Below, in pieces: positions 1-11,016 of a stretch of 64,000 nucleotides of DNA. A program made the translations under genes and the position numbers. The DNA comes from Oribacterium sp. P6A1 (GTDB taxonomy: Bacteria; Bacillota; Clostridia; Lachnospirales; Lachnospiraceae), in NCBI RefSeq assembly GCF_000702885.1, contig NZ_JNKO01000006.1, forward strand, positions 1 through 64,000, read 5' to 3'. Under the pieces are notes generated by a model. The model saw only the letters and a program-made list of their open reading frames with translations. It was not told where the DNA came from and ran no database searches. Within the stretch, counting starts at the first letter, position 1. Each line of letters begins with the position of its first letter.

Positions 1-119
1 GGATCTCCAAAGTTTAGTGGGGTTTCCCAAAGTTATTTAGGGTCAGACAGTGGGGTCTGACCCTTTTATCATGCCTTTTTATTGGGGTTTAACTTTGGGG
101 TCTGACTGTGGGGTCTGAG
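1..119. repeat. IS left end with subterminal GGGGTCTGA repeats
   Basis: After the terminal repeat (from base 1) there are GGGGTCTGAC at 52-61 and 97-106 and GGGGTCTGAG at 110-119. Bases 40-48 and 55-63 form a 9-bp inverted repeat (GGGTCAGAC / GTCTGACCC). These are candidate transposase binding sites; the pattern is mirrored at the right end. Confidence 0.7.
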
Positions 120-137
120 ATTGGGGGCTGCTATTGA

Positions 138-491
138 TCAGAACCAAGTCTCTCCATCACCTCGGCTTGCTTTTTCAACCTCACGTATCCATTTCCTTGA
201 AGCCATAGGATCATGACCTCTGTAAAGTAGATTTTTATACAGCTCATAAGCCGATTCTCCGTCATAACGATCCCCCAGAGCGGAAAGGATATCTTCTTTT
301 AGAAATTCGCCATGCTCGGGACTGAGATATTTACTTAACTCATAGCGAAGACCTATGCACTGAAGTTCGAGGTATTGCTGATTCTTTACCAGTTTATCAA
401 TCAGTAAGCATAAGCTATTTATTGTTCCACAATTTTCGAAACAATCGTAGTCATCGGGCTCGATAACACTATACTTTTCATTTTTATCCAT
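138..491 (-). CDS. Small IS accessory protein of unknown function
   Basis: This 117-residue, acidic, probably soluble protein starts 24 bp downstream of the transposase stop codon, with a clear GGAGG ribosome binding site (minus strand, bases 502-506), so it is probably co-transcribed and translated with the transposase. No signal peptide, membrane segment or recognisable motif is seen. It lies inside the IS boundaries, which makes it passenger or helper DNA of the element rather than a host gene. Most ISL3-family elements are described with a single ORF, so a second well-initiated ORF is noteworthy. I do not recognise the family; whether it regulates transposition is only inference. Confidence 0.65.
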   Translation of the reverse strand: MDKNEKYSVIEPDDYDCFENCGTINSLCLLIDKLVKNQQYLELQCIGLRYELSKYLSPEHGEFLKEDILSALGDRYDGESAYELYKNLLYRGHDPMASRKWIREVEKASRGDGETWF

Positions 492-515
492 GTCTGATTA
501 TCCTCCAAAGCTGTT

Positions 516-1943
516 TTAATCAATGTATTCATCATCATCTTCATAGTTGTGTATCTGTATGGATGAATCTGTTCCATTAAGTACAGGACGGTTCCTCGTT
601 GCATAGAGAAATCTGTTCCTGAAATGCTCGAAGTTTTTGTATCCTCTGCCCGCGCGTTTTAAGTCCTTTACCTTTCTGTTAAGGGATTCTATAGGTCCAT
701 TGGATAATCTTGAATCATAAAGACCGCAAGGGCCATTTTTCTGAGCCATGACAAAGGAATTAAGTATAGGATCCCGAAAGTTTTTAAGAGTATGAGAGAA
801 ATCCCGAAAGATCTTTTCTTCGCAGGATCCGTACAGCTTAATGAGCTTATCAAGCTCGGTTCCGGCATTAAGGACATCTCCTGCATAATGGGTGTTAAAC
901 TGAATGTAGAGTTCTTTTAAATCACGAAGCGATCGCAGATGTGGATCGATCTTAAAAAGAGCATCTTCATAGTCATAAGTATTCATAAGGCGATGAAAGT
1001 GCTTATCGTACCTGGTATCGGAATGGTAGGTTATGTTTGCCTGGTTGGATAAAACGAGAAAACGGTATTTGGAAAGCAGATATACTTCATCGGATAAAGG
1101 CGGATAAATTCTGTCAGGGATAACGGTATCCGACTGAAGAGAGCTTAAGAAGCGCTCCCTATCCCGATCTCGATACTTCTTCAGGAGTTGTCTAAAGTAT
1201 TTATCAATGCCATTGTTCATCCATTGGATTACATGAAAAGAATCCACAACGGAGACAGCATTAGGAAAATACTTATCAACAAATCTAATGTAGGGGTTGT
1301 ACATGTCTGATATCAGGTACTTTACTCTCTTACGTTCTTCGATAGGGATGTTGGAAAAGTAAGGCTCGGTAATAGATGATTTGCGGCTTTTTAAGATATC
1401 TATGGGATCCCCGGTATGGAAGTCCTGAATTACAAGAGCGTATTTACAATCACTTTCTATTTCTGTGTGAACTTCATCTATAGAAATGATGTCAGTCAAT
1501 TCAAGTCGATCCAGCTTTACGTAACGATCAAATATTTCGTTAACGTGAGTATCTGAAGTGTTGAAACGCTTTGCGATGGATGCAGATGTTTCGTTCAGAT
1601 CACGAAAAGCGTGAACAATGAGCATGTCAGTAGCGTTGCTTTGACGGCGGTTTTTATCAACAAATTTAAAATTTTCATTTGTTTCAAACCGACAGTCATT
1701 ATTGATGCATCTCCAGCGGCGCTGCTTTAATAGTAAGATAAGGGAATAACCGTCCTGGAGAATAGGGTGAAGTACCTTACGAGTCCTGATACCTCGCGAG
1801 TGCATACGGAAACCGCACAAAGGACAGAAAGACTGCTTTGCAGAAGTTTCCAAGGTGATTAATTTAGTGGCTCCTTCGACAGTGATATCAGTAATGGTGA
1901 CATCATTATCTTCAAGATCCAGTAAGTCTGTTATACTGTTCAT
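516..1943 (-). CDS. ISL3-family transposase
   Basis: The 475-residue DDE-type transposase of the insertion sequence is of normal length for the family. The N-terminus carries a zinc-binding segment (CPLCG near residue 38, then CINNDC near residue 78), as in the zf-ISL3 domain. The catalytic DDE_Tnp_ISL3 region follows: SIDEVH near residue 154, VVDSFHVIQW near 233, and the C-terminal SNGPIESLNRKVKDLKR segment that supplies the last acidic residue. The reading frame is intact, so the element may be active. A GGAGGT site lies just upstream of the ATG on the minus strand. A stem-loop terminator on the same strand sits 75 bp before the start and should block read-through from outside. Confidence 0.93.
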   Translation of the reverse strand: MNSITDLLDLEDNDVTITDITVEGATKLITLETSAKQSFCPLCGFRMHSRGIRTRKVLHPILQDGYSLILLLKQRRWRCINNDCRFETNENFKFVDKNRRQSNATDMLIVHAFRDLNETSASIAKRFNTSDTHVNEIFDRYVKLDRLELTDIISIDEVHTEIESDCKYALVIQDFHTGDPIDILKSRKSSITEPYFSNIPIEERKRVKYLISDMYNPYIRFVDKYFPNAVSVVDSFHVIQWMNNGIDKYFRQLLKKYRDRDRERFLSSLQSDTVIPDRIYPPLSDEVYLLSKYRFLVLSNQANITYHSDTRYDKHFHRLMNTYDYEDALFKIDPHLRSLRDLKELYIQFNTHYAGDVLNAGTELDKLIKLYGSCEEKIFRDFSHTLKNFRDPILNSFVMAQKNGPCGLYDSRLSNGPIESLNRKVKDLKRAGRGYKNFEHFRNRFLYATRNRPVLNGTDSSIQIHNYEDDDEYID

Positions 1944-2017
1944 GTAACCTCCTGTTTATTGAATTTTTGAGCAAATCCAATGATAGATCCGGGAGGTAGT
2001 GGGCGCAAGACGCCAAA

Positions 2018-2057
2018 AAGAAGAGGAGGTCTCTAAAAACAGAGATCTTCTCTTCTT
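2018..2057 (-). terminator. Terminator upstream of the transposase (anti-read-through)
   Basis: Bases 2018-2034 and 2041-2057 form a 17-bp stem with a few wobble pairs around a 6-base loop. On the minus strand the stem is followed by a T-run (complement of 2015-2019). It lies between the IS right end and the transposase start and points towards the transposase, so it would stop transcripts entering from flanking DNA. Confidence 0.7.
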
Positions 2058-2080
2058 ATAAATTTAATTAAAAAACGTAT

Positions 2081-2176
2081 TTCAGACCCCAATCTCAGAC
2101 CCCAAAGTTAGACCCTAAACATTGACCCCAATGTTAGCCCCCATTGAAGTCAGACCCCAAACAACTTTGGAGACCC
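2081..2176. repeat. IS right end with subterminal CAGACCCC repeats
   Basis: Copies of the inverted motif lie at 2081-2090, 2094-2103 and 2149-2158, followed by the terminal repeat to 2176. The two inner copies are 13 bp apart, exactly as at the left end, which supports a shared binding architecture. Confidence 0.7.
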
Positions 2177-2183
2177 TTTTTAG

Positions 2184-2348
2184 TGTATAAGACCAGTATC
2201 AGGCGTCTATGTATACTGCGAGATAACTTGCAAGTATGCATAGACATCTGATACGACAACAGAAATCGAGAAGTAGAGCAATAGCGCTGATTCAAGATTT
2301 CTGTAGCATTGCGAGAGTGATAGCGGAGCAATGAGCAGGACTTATACA
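2184..2348. other. Multi-branched palindromic element next to the IS
   Basis: An outer 8-bp stem (2184-2191 / 2341-2348) encloses three hairpins: a 22-bp imperfect stem (2196-2217 / 2233-2254), a 9-bp stem ACAGAAATC/GATTTCTGT (2259-2267 / 2296-2304) and CATTGC/GCAATG (2307-2312 / 2328-2333). The last hairpin reads GCGAG...GGAGC inside and resembles elements after rpoC and before tuf. No ORF explains it. It could be a structured RNA, a 3' UTR or a dispersed palindromic repeat. Confidence 0.5.
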
Positions 2349-2360
2349 GATCATATACCA

Positions 2361-2398
2361 AAAAACTTCCGTCCCATTGCAGTGAGACGGAAGTTTTT
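2361..2398. terminator. Bidirectional terminator upstream of rpoB
   Basis: A 13-bp perfect stem AAAAACTTCCGTC / GACGGAAGTTTTT (2361-2373 / 2386-2398), with an A-tract and a T-tract on either arm, works as an intrinsic terminator in either direction. It isolates the rpoB promoter region from the IS side. Confidence 0.75.
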
Positions 2399-2585
2399 GA
2401 AAGGAAGTAATTATGAGATTTGTTTATTTAAATGCCGAAGCACTTAATGGGCTTGTCTGAAAAACTAAGAATTTTTATGTTCTTTTGTTTTATGTACATA
2501 GATTAACATTGATAGTGTCACAATAGTGTCACAGAATTTAAGGGATTTTATTACAAAATTTATTTTTAAAAATGCATACAGACTA

Positions 2586-2614
2586 TTGACTGGGGATATG
2601 TTATGAGCTAGAAT
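2586..2614 (+). promoter_or_regulatory. Sigma-A promoter of rpoBC
   Basis: TTGACT (2586-2591), a 17-bp spacer, then TAGAAT (2609-2614). It gives a leader of about 200 bases before rpoB. Confidence 0.75.
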
Positions 2615-2637
2615 AGCTTTTACTTATTTTGGAGTCG

Positions 2638-2660
2638 TGGGCTCAGTGCGCCCATTTTTT
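2638..2660 (+). promoter_or_regulatory. Terminator-like hairpin in the rpoB leader
   Basis: TGGGC (2638-2642) pairs with GCCCA (2650-2654), immediately followed by six T residues. It starts only about 17 bases after the predicted transcription start, so it could act as an early attenuator of the rpoBC transcript. The stem is short, so termination may be weak. Confidence 0.5.
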
Positions 2661-2820
2661 GGCTTGCAAAATATTAGCAACATATAACCAGATTCATTGA
2701 AATGTTGATACATCGAAATACAATGCTCGTAACGATGAATGCACATTTTGAGAAAATCCACATCTTTCTATGAATCACAACGATCAAGCGGGTGTCAACC
2801 CGCAATGGGGTGAACGGTCA

Positions 2821-5800
2821 ATGGAAAAAAGCAAGATGCGTGTCGTTAAAAACGGCAAGAACGTCAGAATGACATTTGCGCAGCACGAAGAAGTGCTTGA
2901 GATGCCAAACCTGATTGAAGTCCAGAAGGATTCCTACAAGTGGTTCCTTTCAGACGGCCTCCGCGAGGCATTTGATGACATCTCTCCGATCCAGGATTTT
3001 GCTGGACACCTTTCCCTTGAATTCGTAGGCTACAAGCTCTGCGAGGGTGAGAAGAAGTATTCTATTGAGGAGTGCAAGGAGCGAGATGCTACATATGCTG
3101 CCCCTCTTAAGGTGAAGGTTCGTCTTATCAATAAGGATAAGGATGAGGTCAATGAACATGAGATATTTATGGGCGATCTGCCTCTGATGACAGATACAGG
3201 CTCATTTGTTATTAACGGTGCAGAGCGAGTTATCGTTTCACAGCTCGTTCGTTCTCCGGGTATCTACTATGGTTTAGACCATGATAAGATCGGTAAGGAG
3301 CTTTATTCATGTACGGTTATTCCTAACCGTGGTGCATGGATCGAGTACGAGACCGATTCCAATGATGTATTTTTCGTACGTGTAGACAGAACCCGTAAGG
3401 TTCCTGTTTCCGTATTTATTCGTGCCCTTGGTATCGGTAACAATGCTGATATCATTGAACTTTTCGGTGAAGAGCCAAAGCTCATCGCATCCTTCGAAAA
3501 GGAACAGCCTGAGGCACAGAACTATGAGGGCGGTCTTCTTGAACTTTACAGAAAGATAAGACCGGGTGAGCCTCTTTCGGTAGATTCCGCAAGTTCTCTT
3601 CTTAATGGTATGTTCTTCGACCCGCGCCGTTACGATCTTGCTAAGGTTGGACGTTATAAGTTCAACAAGAAGCTTCACTTCAAGAACCGAATCAAGGGAC
3701 ACACCCTTGCTGAGGATGTTGTTGATAATGAGACAGGCGAGGTTATCGCAGTTGCCGGCGAGCAGATCTCTTATGCAAAGGCAGTTGAGATTCAGGACGC
3801 AGCAGTACCATACGTTTGGATCGATGGTCCTACACGTAAGGTAAAGGTTCTTTCAGCTCTGGAAGTAAATCTTGACAAGTACGTTACATTCGATGCTGCG
3901 GATATTGATTACGATGAGGCCAAGGAGTACGAGCATGTAAGAGAGTATTTCCAGAAGCAGGCTGACCGTACAAACTCACTGCTCAGTGCGGATGCAGAGA
4001 AGAAGCTTTGGGATGGCCTTTCCGTTTCTGAGAAGCAGGCTATCGTTGATCAGGACAAGCCTGATGAGTTGGTTTATTATCCTGAGCTCAAGAGACTCAT
4101 GGATGAGCATGCTGACGATCAGAGAGCTCTTCGTATCGCTATCATGAGAAACATGCATGAGCTTGTTCCGAAGCACATCACTAAGGAAGACATTTTTGCT
4201 TCCATAAACTACTGCATGCACCTCGAGGAGGAGATCGGTACAAAGGATGATATCGACCATCTCGGAAACCGTCGTATACGTGCTGTCGGAGAACTTCTCC
4301 AGAATCAGTACCGTATCGGTCTTTCACGTATGGAAAGAGTTGTTCGTGAGCGTATGGCAACTCAGGATATCGATCAGATCACACCTCAGAGCCTTATAAA
4401 CATTAAGCCTGTTACAGCTTCTGTTAAGGAGTTCTTCGGTTCATCACAGCTTTCACAGTTCATGGATCAGAACAACCCTCTGTCAGAACTTACTCACAAG
4501 CGTAGACTTTCAGCCCTTGGACCTGGTGGTCTTTCAAGAGACCGTGCCGGATTCGAGGTTCGAGACGTACACTATACACACTATGGACGTATGTGCCCTA
4601 TCGAGACACCTGAGGGACCTAACATCGGTCTTATCAACTCTCTTGCATCATACGCTCGTATCAATGAGTACGGATTTATTGAGTCTCCTTACCGTAAGGT
4701 AAACAAGGAAGATCCTAAGAATCCAAAGGTTACAAAGGAAGTTGAGTACCTTGCGGCAGACGAAGAGGATAACTATGTAGTTGCTCAGGCGAATGAGCCC
4801 CTTGACGCAGAAGGACACTTTGTTCATGACAATGTTTCCGGCCGTTTCAGAGAGGCTACACAGGCATTCCCTAAGGCTTCAATTGATCTTATGGACGTAT
4901 CACCTAAGATGGTATTCTCAGTTGCTACATCCATGATTCCGTTCCTTCAGAACGATGACGCGAACCGTGCCCTCATGGGATCAAACATGCAGCGCCAGGC
5001 CGTGCCTCTTATGGTTACCGAGAGAGCAGCAGTCGATACAGGTATCTCTGCAAAGGCAGCTGTAGACTCAGGTGTATGCTGCGTTGCAAAGTACGATGGT
5101 GTTGTTGAGATTTCAGCTTCCAACAGGATCGTTGTCCGTCGTGATTCGGACGGAACTGTGGATGAGTACAAGCTCACCAAGTTCATGAGATCCAACCAGT
5201 CAAACTGCTACAACCAGAAGCCTATCGTTTTTGCAGGCGATCATGTTAAGGCCGGCGATGTTATCGCTGACGGTCCTTCAACATGTCAGGGTGAGATTGC
5301 ACTGGGAAAGAATCCTCTCATCGGTTTCATGACCTGGGAAGGTTACAATTACGAGGATGCGGTTCTCCTTTCAGAGAAGCTGGTTCAGAATGATGTTTAT
5401 ACATCTATTCATATTGAAGAGTACGAGTGCGAGGCTCGTGATACAAAGCTTGGACCTGAAGAGATCACTGCAGACGTTCCGGGCGTAGGTGAGGATGCTC
5501 TCAAGAATCTTGATGAGCGCGGAATCATCCGTATCGGTGCCGAGGTTCGTGCCGGTGATATCCTTGTAGGTAAGGTTACTCCTAAGGGAGAGACAGAGCT
5601 TACTGCAGAGGAAAGACTTCTTCGTGCCATCTTCGGTGAGAAGGCACGTGAGGTTCGTGATACATCACTTAAGCTTCCTCACGGTGCTTATGGTGTGGTT
5701 GTAGATGCCAAGGTATTTACAAGAGAAAATTCAGACGAGCTTGCTCCGGGAGTTTCAGAGTCAGTTCGTATTTATATAGCACAGAAGAGAAAGATCGGTG

Positions 5801-6942
5801 TCGGTGATAAGATGGCCGGTCGTCACGGTAACAAGGGTGTATGCTCAAGAGTTCTTCCTGTAGAAGATCTTCCGTATCTTCCAAACGGTCGTCCTCTTGA
5901 CATCGTACTTAACCCTCTCGGCGTTCCTTCCCGAATGAATATCGGTCAGGTCCTGGAGTTACACCTTTCTCTTGCTGCAAAGGTTCTGGGTATCGATGTT
6001 TCAACACCTATCTTTGATGGTGCTACTGAGCCTGATATCCGTCAGACCCTTATTCTTGCAAACGATTACGTAAATAAGTCATGGGAAGAGTTCTCTGAGT
6101 TGCACAAGGATGAGCTTGACCCTGAAGTATATGAGTACCTGGGCGCTCATCTCGATCACAGAGCTGAGTGGAAGGGCGTTCCTATCGGAACAGATGGTAA
6201 GGTTCAGCTTCGTGACGGCCGTACAGGTCTTCCGTTTGATGGCAAGACATCTATCGGATTCATGCACTACCTGAAACTTCACCACCTTGTAGATGATAAG
6301 ATCCATGCCCGTTCAACAGGACCGTACTCACTGGTTACACAGCAGCCTCTCGGTGGTAAGGCGCAGTTCGGTGGACAGCGTTTCGGAGAGATGGAGGTTT
6401 GGGCCCTCGAGGCGTATGGCGCAGCTTATACTCTTCAGGAGATCCTGACCATGAAGTCCGATGACGTTACAGGACGTGTTAAGACCTACGAGGCTATTAT
6501 CAAGGGACAGAATATCCCTGCTCCGGGTGTTCCTGAGTCCTTTAAGGTTATGCTGAAGGAGCTTGAGGCCCTTTGTCTTGATGTACGTGTTCTTGATGAA
6601 AATCAGAACGAGATCGAGATCAAGGAAGAGCTCTATGATGCAAATCAGGATATGCACCGTCTGCTTTCCGGCGGAGACAGCCGCTACGAGAAGAATGAGA
6701 ATTATGGCCAGTATGGTTATGAGACTCAGGAATTCAAGAACGGTGAGCTTGTTAATGCTGACGATGCTGTGGCAGCTGCACAGGGCGTTGAGCTTTTTAG
6801 TGAAGATGATGAGCTTGAGAATGCCATCGCAGCTGACCTTGTAGATGATGATTATGATGAAGAGCCTTCATCTGATGATTATTTTGCAGAGAGTGACGCC
6901 GTTTCCGAGTCTGATGATTTCTCGGACGGTGATGATGAATAA
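2821..6942 (+). CDS. rpoB: RNA polymerase beta subunit
   Basis: This is the catalytic beta subunit of the core RNA polymerase. From the start chosen here it is 1373 residues, with the usual beta-domain order. The rifampicin region (about residues 539-573) contains [12 protein letters not shown] and [14 protein letters not shown] and looks wild type. The [11 protein letters not shown] active-site segment is near residue 996. The C-terminus ends in a long Asp/Glu-rich tail, a common trait of Lachnospiraceae RpoB. An in-frame ATG at 2770 would add 17 residues but has no ribosome binding site; the ATG at 2821 follows GGGGTGA and begins MEKSKMRVV, as in relatives, so I prefer it. rpoC follows after 13 bp. 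No ribosomal stalk genes (rplJ, rplL) lie upstream in this window; the IS lies there instead. Confidence 0.98.
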   Translation: MEKSKMRVVKNGKNVRMTFAQHEEVLEMPNLIEVQKDSYKWFLSDGLREAFDDISPIQDFAGHLSLEFVGYKLCEGEKKYSIEECKERDATYAAPLKVKVRLINKDKDEVNEHEIFMGDLPLMTDTGSFVINGAERVIVSQLVRSPGIYYGLDHDKIGKELYSCTVIPNRGAWIEYETDSNDVFFVRVDRTRKVPVSVFIRALGIGNNADIIELFGEEPKLIASFEKEQPEAQNYEGGLLELYRKIRPGEPLSVDSASSLLNGMFFDPRRYDLAKVGRYKFNKKLHFKNRIKGHTLAEDVVDNETGEVIAVAGEQISYAKAVEIQDAAVPYVWIDGPTRKVKVLSALEVNLDKYVTFDAADIDYDEAKEYEHVREYFQKQADRTNSLLSADAEKKLWDGLSVSEKQAIVDQDKPDELVYYPELKRLMDEHADDQRALRIAIMRNMHELVPKHITKEDIFASINYCMHLEEEIGTKDDIDHLGNRRIRAVGELLQNQYRIGLSRMERVVRERMATQDIDQITPQSLINIKPVTASVKEFFGSSQLSQFMDQNNPLSELTHKRRLSALGPGGLSRDRAGFEVRDVHYTHYGRMCPIETPEGPNIGLINSLASYARINEYGFIESPYRKVNKEDPKNPKVTKEVEYLAADEEDNYVVAQANEPLDAEGHFVHDNVSGRFREATQAFPKASIDLMDVSPKMVFSVATSMIPFLQNDDANRALMGSNMQRQAVPLMVTERAAVDTGISAKAAVDSGVCCVAKYDGVVEISASNRIVVRRDSDGTVDEYKLTKFMRSNQSNCYNQKPIVFAGDHVKAGDVIADGPSTCQGEIALGKNPLIGFMTWEGYNYEDAVLLSEKLVQNDVYTSIHIEEYECEARDTKLGPEEITADVPGVGEDALKNLDERGIIRIGAEVRAGDILVGKVTPKGETELTAEERLLRAIFGEKAREVRDTSLKLPHGAYGVVVDAKVFTRENSDELAPGVSESVRIYIAQKRKIGVGDKMAGRHGNKGVCSRVLPVEDLPYLPNGRPLDIVLNPLGVPSRMNIGQVLELHLSLAAKVLGIDVSTPIFDGATEPDIRQTLILANDYVNKSWEEFSELHKDELDPEVYEYLGAHLDHRAEWKGVPIGTDGKVQLRDGRTGLPFDGKTSIGFMHYLKLHHLVDDKIHARSTGPYSLVTQQPLGGKAQFGGQRFGEMEVWALEAYGAAYTLQEILTMKSDDVTGRVKTYEAIIKGQNIPAPGVPESFKVMLKELEALCLDVRVLDENQNEIEIKEELYDANQDMHRLLSGGDSRYEKNENYGQYGYETQEFKNGELVNADDAVAAAQGVELFSEDDELENAIAADLVDDDYDEEPSSDDYFAESDAVSESDDFSDGDDE

Positions 6943-6955
6943 TTAGGAGGAATAC

Positions 6956-9900
6956 ATGGCACAGCTTGATAAAATAAATGAGCCTGTTCAGTTTGATTCA
7001 ATCAAGATCGGCCTTGCCTCTCCGGAGAAGATTCTGGAGTGGTCTCACGGCGAAGTTAAAAAGCCTGAGACTATCAACTACAGAACTCTGAAGCCTGAGA
7101 AGGACGGACTTTTCTGTGAGCGTATTTTTGGACCGGTTAAAGACTGGGAGTGCCACTGCGGAAAGTACAAGAAGATCCGTTATAAGGGTGTTGTATGTGA
7201 CCGCTGCGGTGTTGAGGTAACAAAGTCCTCCGTAAGACGTGAGAGAATGGGACATATCGCTCTTGCAGCTCCTGTTTCTCATATCTGGTACTTCAAGGGT
7301 ATTCCTTCAAGAATGGGTCTGATACTTGATATCAGCCCACGTATCCTTGAGAGAGTTCTCTACTTCGCAAGCTATATCGTACTTGACAAGGGCGAGACTC
7401 AGCTTGAGTACAAGCAGGTCCTCTCCGAGAAGGAGTACAGAGATGCTGTTGAGCAGTACGGCTACGGCTCATTCCGTGCAGGAATGGGCGCCGAGGCTGT
7501 TCTTGAGCTTCTTCGAGGTATCGACCTTGAGAAGGAATACGCAGAACTCCGTCAGGAGCTTGACAATGCTTCCGGTCAGAAGAGAACAAGAATCGTTAAG
7601 AGACTTGAGGTTGTAGAGGCATTCCGTTCATCAGGAAACCTTCCTGAGTGGATGATCCTTACACAGCTTCCTGTTATCCCGCCTGATCTTCGCCCTATGG
7701 TACAGCTTGACGGTGGAAGATTTGCTACATCCGATCTTAACGATCTTTACAGAAGAATCATTAACAGAAACAATCGTCTTGCCCGTCTTCTCGAGCTTGG
7801 CGCGCCTGAGATCATCGTTCGTAACGAGAAGCGTATGCTTCAGGAGGCTGTTGATGCTCTTATCGATAACGGCCGTCGCGGACGCCCTGTAACAGGTCCC
7901 GGAAACAGAGCTCTGAAGTCACTTTCAGATATGTTAAAGGGTAAGCAGGGACGTTTCAGACAGAACCTTCTCGGTAAGCGTGTTGACTACTCAGGACGTT
8001 CTGTTATCGTCGTAGGACCTGACCTTAAGATCTACCAGTGCGGTGTTCCTAAGGAAATGGCTCTCGAGCTTTTCAAGCCTTTCGTAATGAAGGAGCTTGT
8101 AAACACAGGTAAGGCTCATAACATTAAAAATGCCAAGAAGATGGTTGAGAGACTTGATCCTCAGGTTTGGGACATCCTTGAGGGTGTCATCAAGGGCCAC
8201 CCGGTTATGCTGAACCGTGCCCCGACCCTTCACAGACTTGGTATTCAGGCTTTCGAGCCTACACTTGTAGAAGGTAAGGCTATCAGACTTCACCCACTCG
8301 TATGTGCTGCGTTTAACGCGGACTTCGATGGAGACCAGATGGCTATTCACCTTCCGCTTACACAGGAGGCTCAGGCAGAGTGCAGATTCATGCTTCTTGC
8401 TCCTAACAACCTCCTTAAGCCTTCAGATGGTGGTGTTGTTGCCGTTCCTTCACAGGATATGGTACTCGGTATCTACTACATTACACAGGAGAGACCGGGC
8501 GAGCCTAACGAGGGTATGTTCTTCAAGAGCATTAACGAGGCTATCCTTGCAAAGGAGAATGGTTATATAACCATGCACACAAGGATCAGGTGTCGTATCA
8601 AGAAGGCTCTTAAGAATGAGGATGGCACAGAGAGACTCGTTGAAGGTGTCATCAATACTACAGTAGGTCGTCTTATCTTTAATGAGATCATTCCTCAGGA
8701 TCTTGGATTTGTAGATCGTTCCATCCCTGGAAACGAGATTCTTCCTGAGATCGATGAGATCGTAAAGAAGAAGAACCTTAAGAAGATTCTTGAAAAGATC
8801 ATGGATGTACATGGTGCAACCCAGACAGCACTCAGCCTCGATGATATCAAGGCAATGGGTTACCGTCAGTCAACCATCGCAGCTATGACCGTTTCAATTT
8901 CAGATATGACAGTGCCTGCTTCCAAACAGCAGCTCCTTGATGAAGCTCAGAAGACAGTTGATAAGATCGCACGTAACTACAGACGTGGTCTCGTAACTGA
9001 GGAAGAGAGATATCAGGAAGTTATCGATACATGGAAGAAGACCGATGATCAGCTTACACATGATCTTTTGTCCGGTCTTGATAAGTACAACAACATCTTC
9101 ATGATGGCGGATTCCGGAGCCCGTGGATCTGATAAGCAGATCAAGCAGCTCGCAGGTATGCGTGGACTCATGGCAGATACAACAGGACGTACCATCGAGC
9201 TCCCTATCAAGTCAAACTTCCGTGAAGGTCTTGACGTACTGGAGTACTTCATTTCCGCACACGGTGCTCGTAAGGGACTTTCAGATACAGCTCTTCGTAC
9301 AGCCGATTCCGGTTACCTTACACGTCGAATGGTTGACGTTACACAGGATCTCATTATCCGCGAACTTGACTGTGCAGCTGATAAGGACAAGATTCCTTTC
9401 CTTGAGATTTCAGAGCTTTCTGATGGTCAGGAGAAGATCGAGTCCCTTCAGGATCGTATCACAGGCCGTTACATCGCTGAGGATATAACTGATCCTGAGA
9501 CAGGAAAGGTTATCGTTAAGGCTGATCACATGGTTACACCTAAGCGTGCACCACGTGTTATCAATGCTCTTAACAAGATGGGACGCAAGACAGTCAAGAT
9601 CAGAACAGTCCTTACATGTCGTTCAAAGAACGGTGTATGTGCTAAGTGTTACGGTTCTAACCTTGCAACCGGACAGCCTGTTCAGATCGGTGAGGCAGTT
9701 GGTATCATCGCTGCTCAGTCAATCGGTGAGCCTGGTACACAGCTTACCATGAGAACCTTCCATACCGGTGGTGTAGCCGGTGGAGATATCACACAGGGTC
9801 TTCCCAGAGTCGAGGAGCTTTTCGAAGCTCGTAAGCCAAAGGGTCTTGCAATCCTTACAGAGATCCCCGGTGTGGTTGAAATCAAGGAAACAGCCAAGAA

Positions 9901-10636
9901 GAGAGAGGTTGTTGTTACAGACGCACAGAGTGCACAGTCAAAGACATACCTTATTCCTTACGGTTCAAGACTTAAGGTACAGAACGGTCAGGCTCTTGAG
10001 GCCGGTGATGTACTTACAGAGGGTTCAATCAATCCTCATGATCTCCTGAAGATCAAGGGCACAAAGGCAGTACAGGATTACATGATCTCTGAAGTTCAGA
10101 GAGTATACCGTCTGCAGGGTGTTGAGATCCAGGATAGACATATCGAGATGATCGTTCATCAGATGATGAAGAAGGAACGTATCAACGAGTCCGGTGATTC
10201 AAACTTTATCCCGGGCACAACTGTTGACCGTCTTGACTTCGAGGATGAGAACGAGAGACTTATAGCAGAGGGTAAGAAGCCTGCAGATGGAACAAGAATC
10301 ATGCTTGGTATCACCAAGGCATCTCTTGCAACAGATTCCTTCCTGTCAGCTGCTTCCTTCCAGGAGACAACCAAGGTTCTTACCGAGGCTGCCATCAACG
10401 GAAAGAGAGATAACCTCGTTGGACTTAAGGAGAACGTTATTATCGGTAAGCTCATTCCTGCAGGTACAGGTATGAAGCGTTACAGAAACGTTGAACTTTC
10501 ACAGGATATGGAAGATATCGAGGATGAGACAGAGCAGCTCTTCACACCTGATGAGGCATTCGACATCGATGCTGAAGGCGTAGAGAGAATCGCAGCCCGT
10601 CACAGAATCGAAAACCAGAAGAATAATGTACTGTAA
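6956..10636 (+). CDS. rpoC: RNA polymerase beta' subunit
   Basis: This is the largest core RNA polymerase subunit, 1226 residues. The N-terminal zinc finger is visible (C66, C68, C81, C84), as is the universal NADFDGDQM metal-binding loop at residues 454-462. The second zinc site ([13 protein letters not shown]) precedes the trigger-loop/bridge segment that contains [14 protein letters not shown] perfect AGGAGG lies 7 bp before the ATG and only 13 bp separate it from rpoB, so the two are one operon. The gene ends at a strong intrinsic terminator (10702-10770) surrounded by palindromic elements. Confidence 0.98.
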   Translation: MAQLDKINEPVQFDSIKIGLASPEKILEWSHGEVKKPETINYRTLKPEKDGLFCERIFGPVKDWECHCGKYKKIRYKGVVCDRCGVEVTKSSVRRERMGHIALAAPVSHIWYFKGIPSRMGLILDISPRILERVLYFASYIVLDKGETQLEYKQVLSEKEYRDAVEQYGYGSFRAGMGAEAVLELLRGIDLEKEYAELRQELDNASGQKRTRIVKRLEVVEAFRSSGNLPEWMILTQLPVIPPDLRPMVQLDGGRFATSDLNDLYRRIINRNNRLARLLELGAPEIIVRNEKRMLQEAVDALIDNGRRGRPVTGPGNRALKSLSDMLKGKQGRFRQNLLGKRVDYSGRSVIVVGPDLKIYQCGVPKEMALELFKPFVMKELVNTGKAHNIKNAKKMVERLDPQVWDILEGVIKGHPVMLNRAPTLHRLGIQAFEPTLVEGKAIRLHPLVCAAFNADFDGDQMAIHLPLTQEAQAECRFMLLAPNNLLKPSDGGVVAVPSQDMVLGIYYITQERPGEPNEGMFFKSINEAILAKENGYITMHTRIRCRIKKALKNEDGTERLVEGVINTTVGRLIFNEIIPQDLGFVDRSIPGNEILPEIDEIVKKKNLKKILEKIMDVHGATQTALSLDDIKAMGYRQSTIAAMTVSISDMTVPASKQQLLDEAQKTVDKIARNYRRGLVTEEERYQEVIDTWKKTDDQLTHDLLSGLDKYNNIFMMADSGARGSDKQIKQLAGMRGLMADTTGRTIELPIKSNFREGLDVLEYFISAHGARKGLSDTALRTADSGYLTRRMVDVTQDLIIRELDCAADKDKIPFLEISELSDGQEKIESLQDRITGRYIAEDITDPETGKVIVKADHMVTPKRAPRVINALNKMGRKTVKIRTVLTCRSKNGVCAKCYGSNLATGQPVQIGEAVGIIAAQSIGEPGTQLTMRTFHTGGVAGGDITQGLPRVEELFEARKPKGLAILTEIPGVVEIKETAKKREVVVTDAQSAQSKTYLIPYGSRLKVQNGQALEAGDVLTEGSINPHDLLKIKGTKAVQDYMISEVQRVYRLQGVEIQDRHIEMIVHQMMKKERINESGDSNFIPGTTVDRLDFEDENERLIAEGKKPADGTRIMLGITKASLATDSFLSAASFQETTKVLTEAAINGKRDNLVGLKENVIIGKLIPAGTGMKRYRNVELSQDMEDIEDETEQLFTPDEAFDIDAEGVERIAARHRIENQKNNVL

Positions 10637-10640
10637 AAGT

Positions 10641-10700
10641 GTTTCGCTGCGACCACCGAGCGGCAAGCTTGCTTGCCTGCTCGTGTGGGCATAGCGAAAC
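10641..10700. repeat. Palindromic element after rpoC
   Basis: An outer stem GTTTCGCT/AGCGAAAC (10641-10648 / 10693-10700) encloses an inner GC-rich inverted repeat around GGCAAGCTTGCTTGCC. It starts 4 bp after the rpoC stop codon. It may belong to the same palindrome family as the elements at 10702-10800 and 14357-14398. Confidence 0.5.
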
Positions 10701-10701
10701 C

Positions 10702-10770
10702 AAAGCAGGTATGAGGAAAAAAGCTACGCGAGCAAAGCGAGTGGAGCGATTTCCGAATACCTGCTTTTTT
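10702..10770 (+). terminator. rpoBC terminator
   Basis: AAAGCAGGTAT (10702-10712) pairs with ATACCTGCTTT (10757-10767), followed by further T residues. The apical part contains GCGAG...GGAGC, the same words as the adjacent palindrome. Confidence 0.8.
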
Positions 10771-10800
10771 GATTGCGAGAGTGCGAAGCACGGAGCAATC
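10771..10800. repeat. GCGAG/GGAGC palindromic element
   Basis: GATTGC/GCAATC (10771-10776 / 10795-10800) closes an internal loop (GAGA/GGA) and a second stem GTGC/GCAC (10781-10784 / 10788-10791). The sequence is close to the hairpin at 2307-2333 and shares GCACGGAGCA with the tuf leader. Confidence 0.55.
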
Positions 10801-10901
10801 AATACTTTTATATATAGAAAAGGAAAAGATCGCGAGTACACATAGCAATGCAAAACTGTCCATGCAGTCCCAGCAGCTCTGTAAAAAATATATAAATTCG
10901 A

Positions 10902-10930
10902 TTGACAACAAAAACCGCTTGAAGTATAGT
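10902..10930 (+). promoter_or_regulatory. Sigma-A promoter of rpsL
   Basis: TTGACA (10902-10907), a 17-bp spacer and TATAGT (10925-10930), about 80 bp upstream of rpsL. Confidence 0.8.
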
Positions 10931-11016
10931 ATCAAAGCATGCGTAAAAGCGTGTCCTGTTTCGATATTTCAGGGTCAAAAATATACATCATATAAACCTA
11001 ACGAAAGGAGAACCAA

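Larger units (their letters stand above)
1..2176 (-). mobile_element. ISL3-family insertion sequence
   Basis: The element holds a full-length ISL3-type transposase and a small second ORF, both on the minus strand, between imperfect terminal inverted repeats. The left end reads GGATCTCCAAAGTTTAGTGG from base 1; the right end, read inward on the minus strand from 2176, reads GGGTCTCCAAAGTTGTTTGG. Both ends carry several subterminal copies of GGGGTCTGA. The left boundary coincides with base 1 of the window, so the element could extend further or the contig may simply stop at this repeat. A target duplication cannot be tested because the left flank is missing. The right boundary lies about 410 bp upstream of the rpoB promoter. 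Confidence 0.85.

Noticed and set aside
2134-2361. Minus-strand ORF of 75 codons across the IS right boundary
   Set aside because: It crosses the IS end and the four-stem palindromic element, has no binding site and no recognisable domain.
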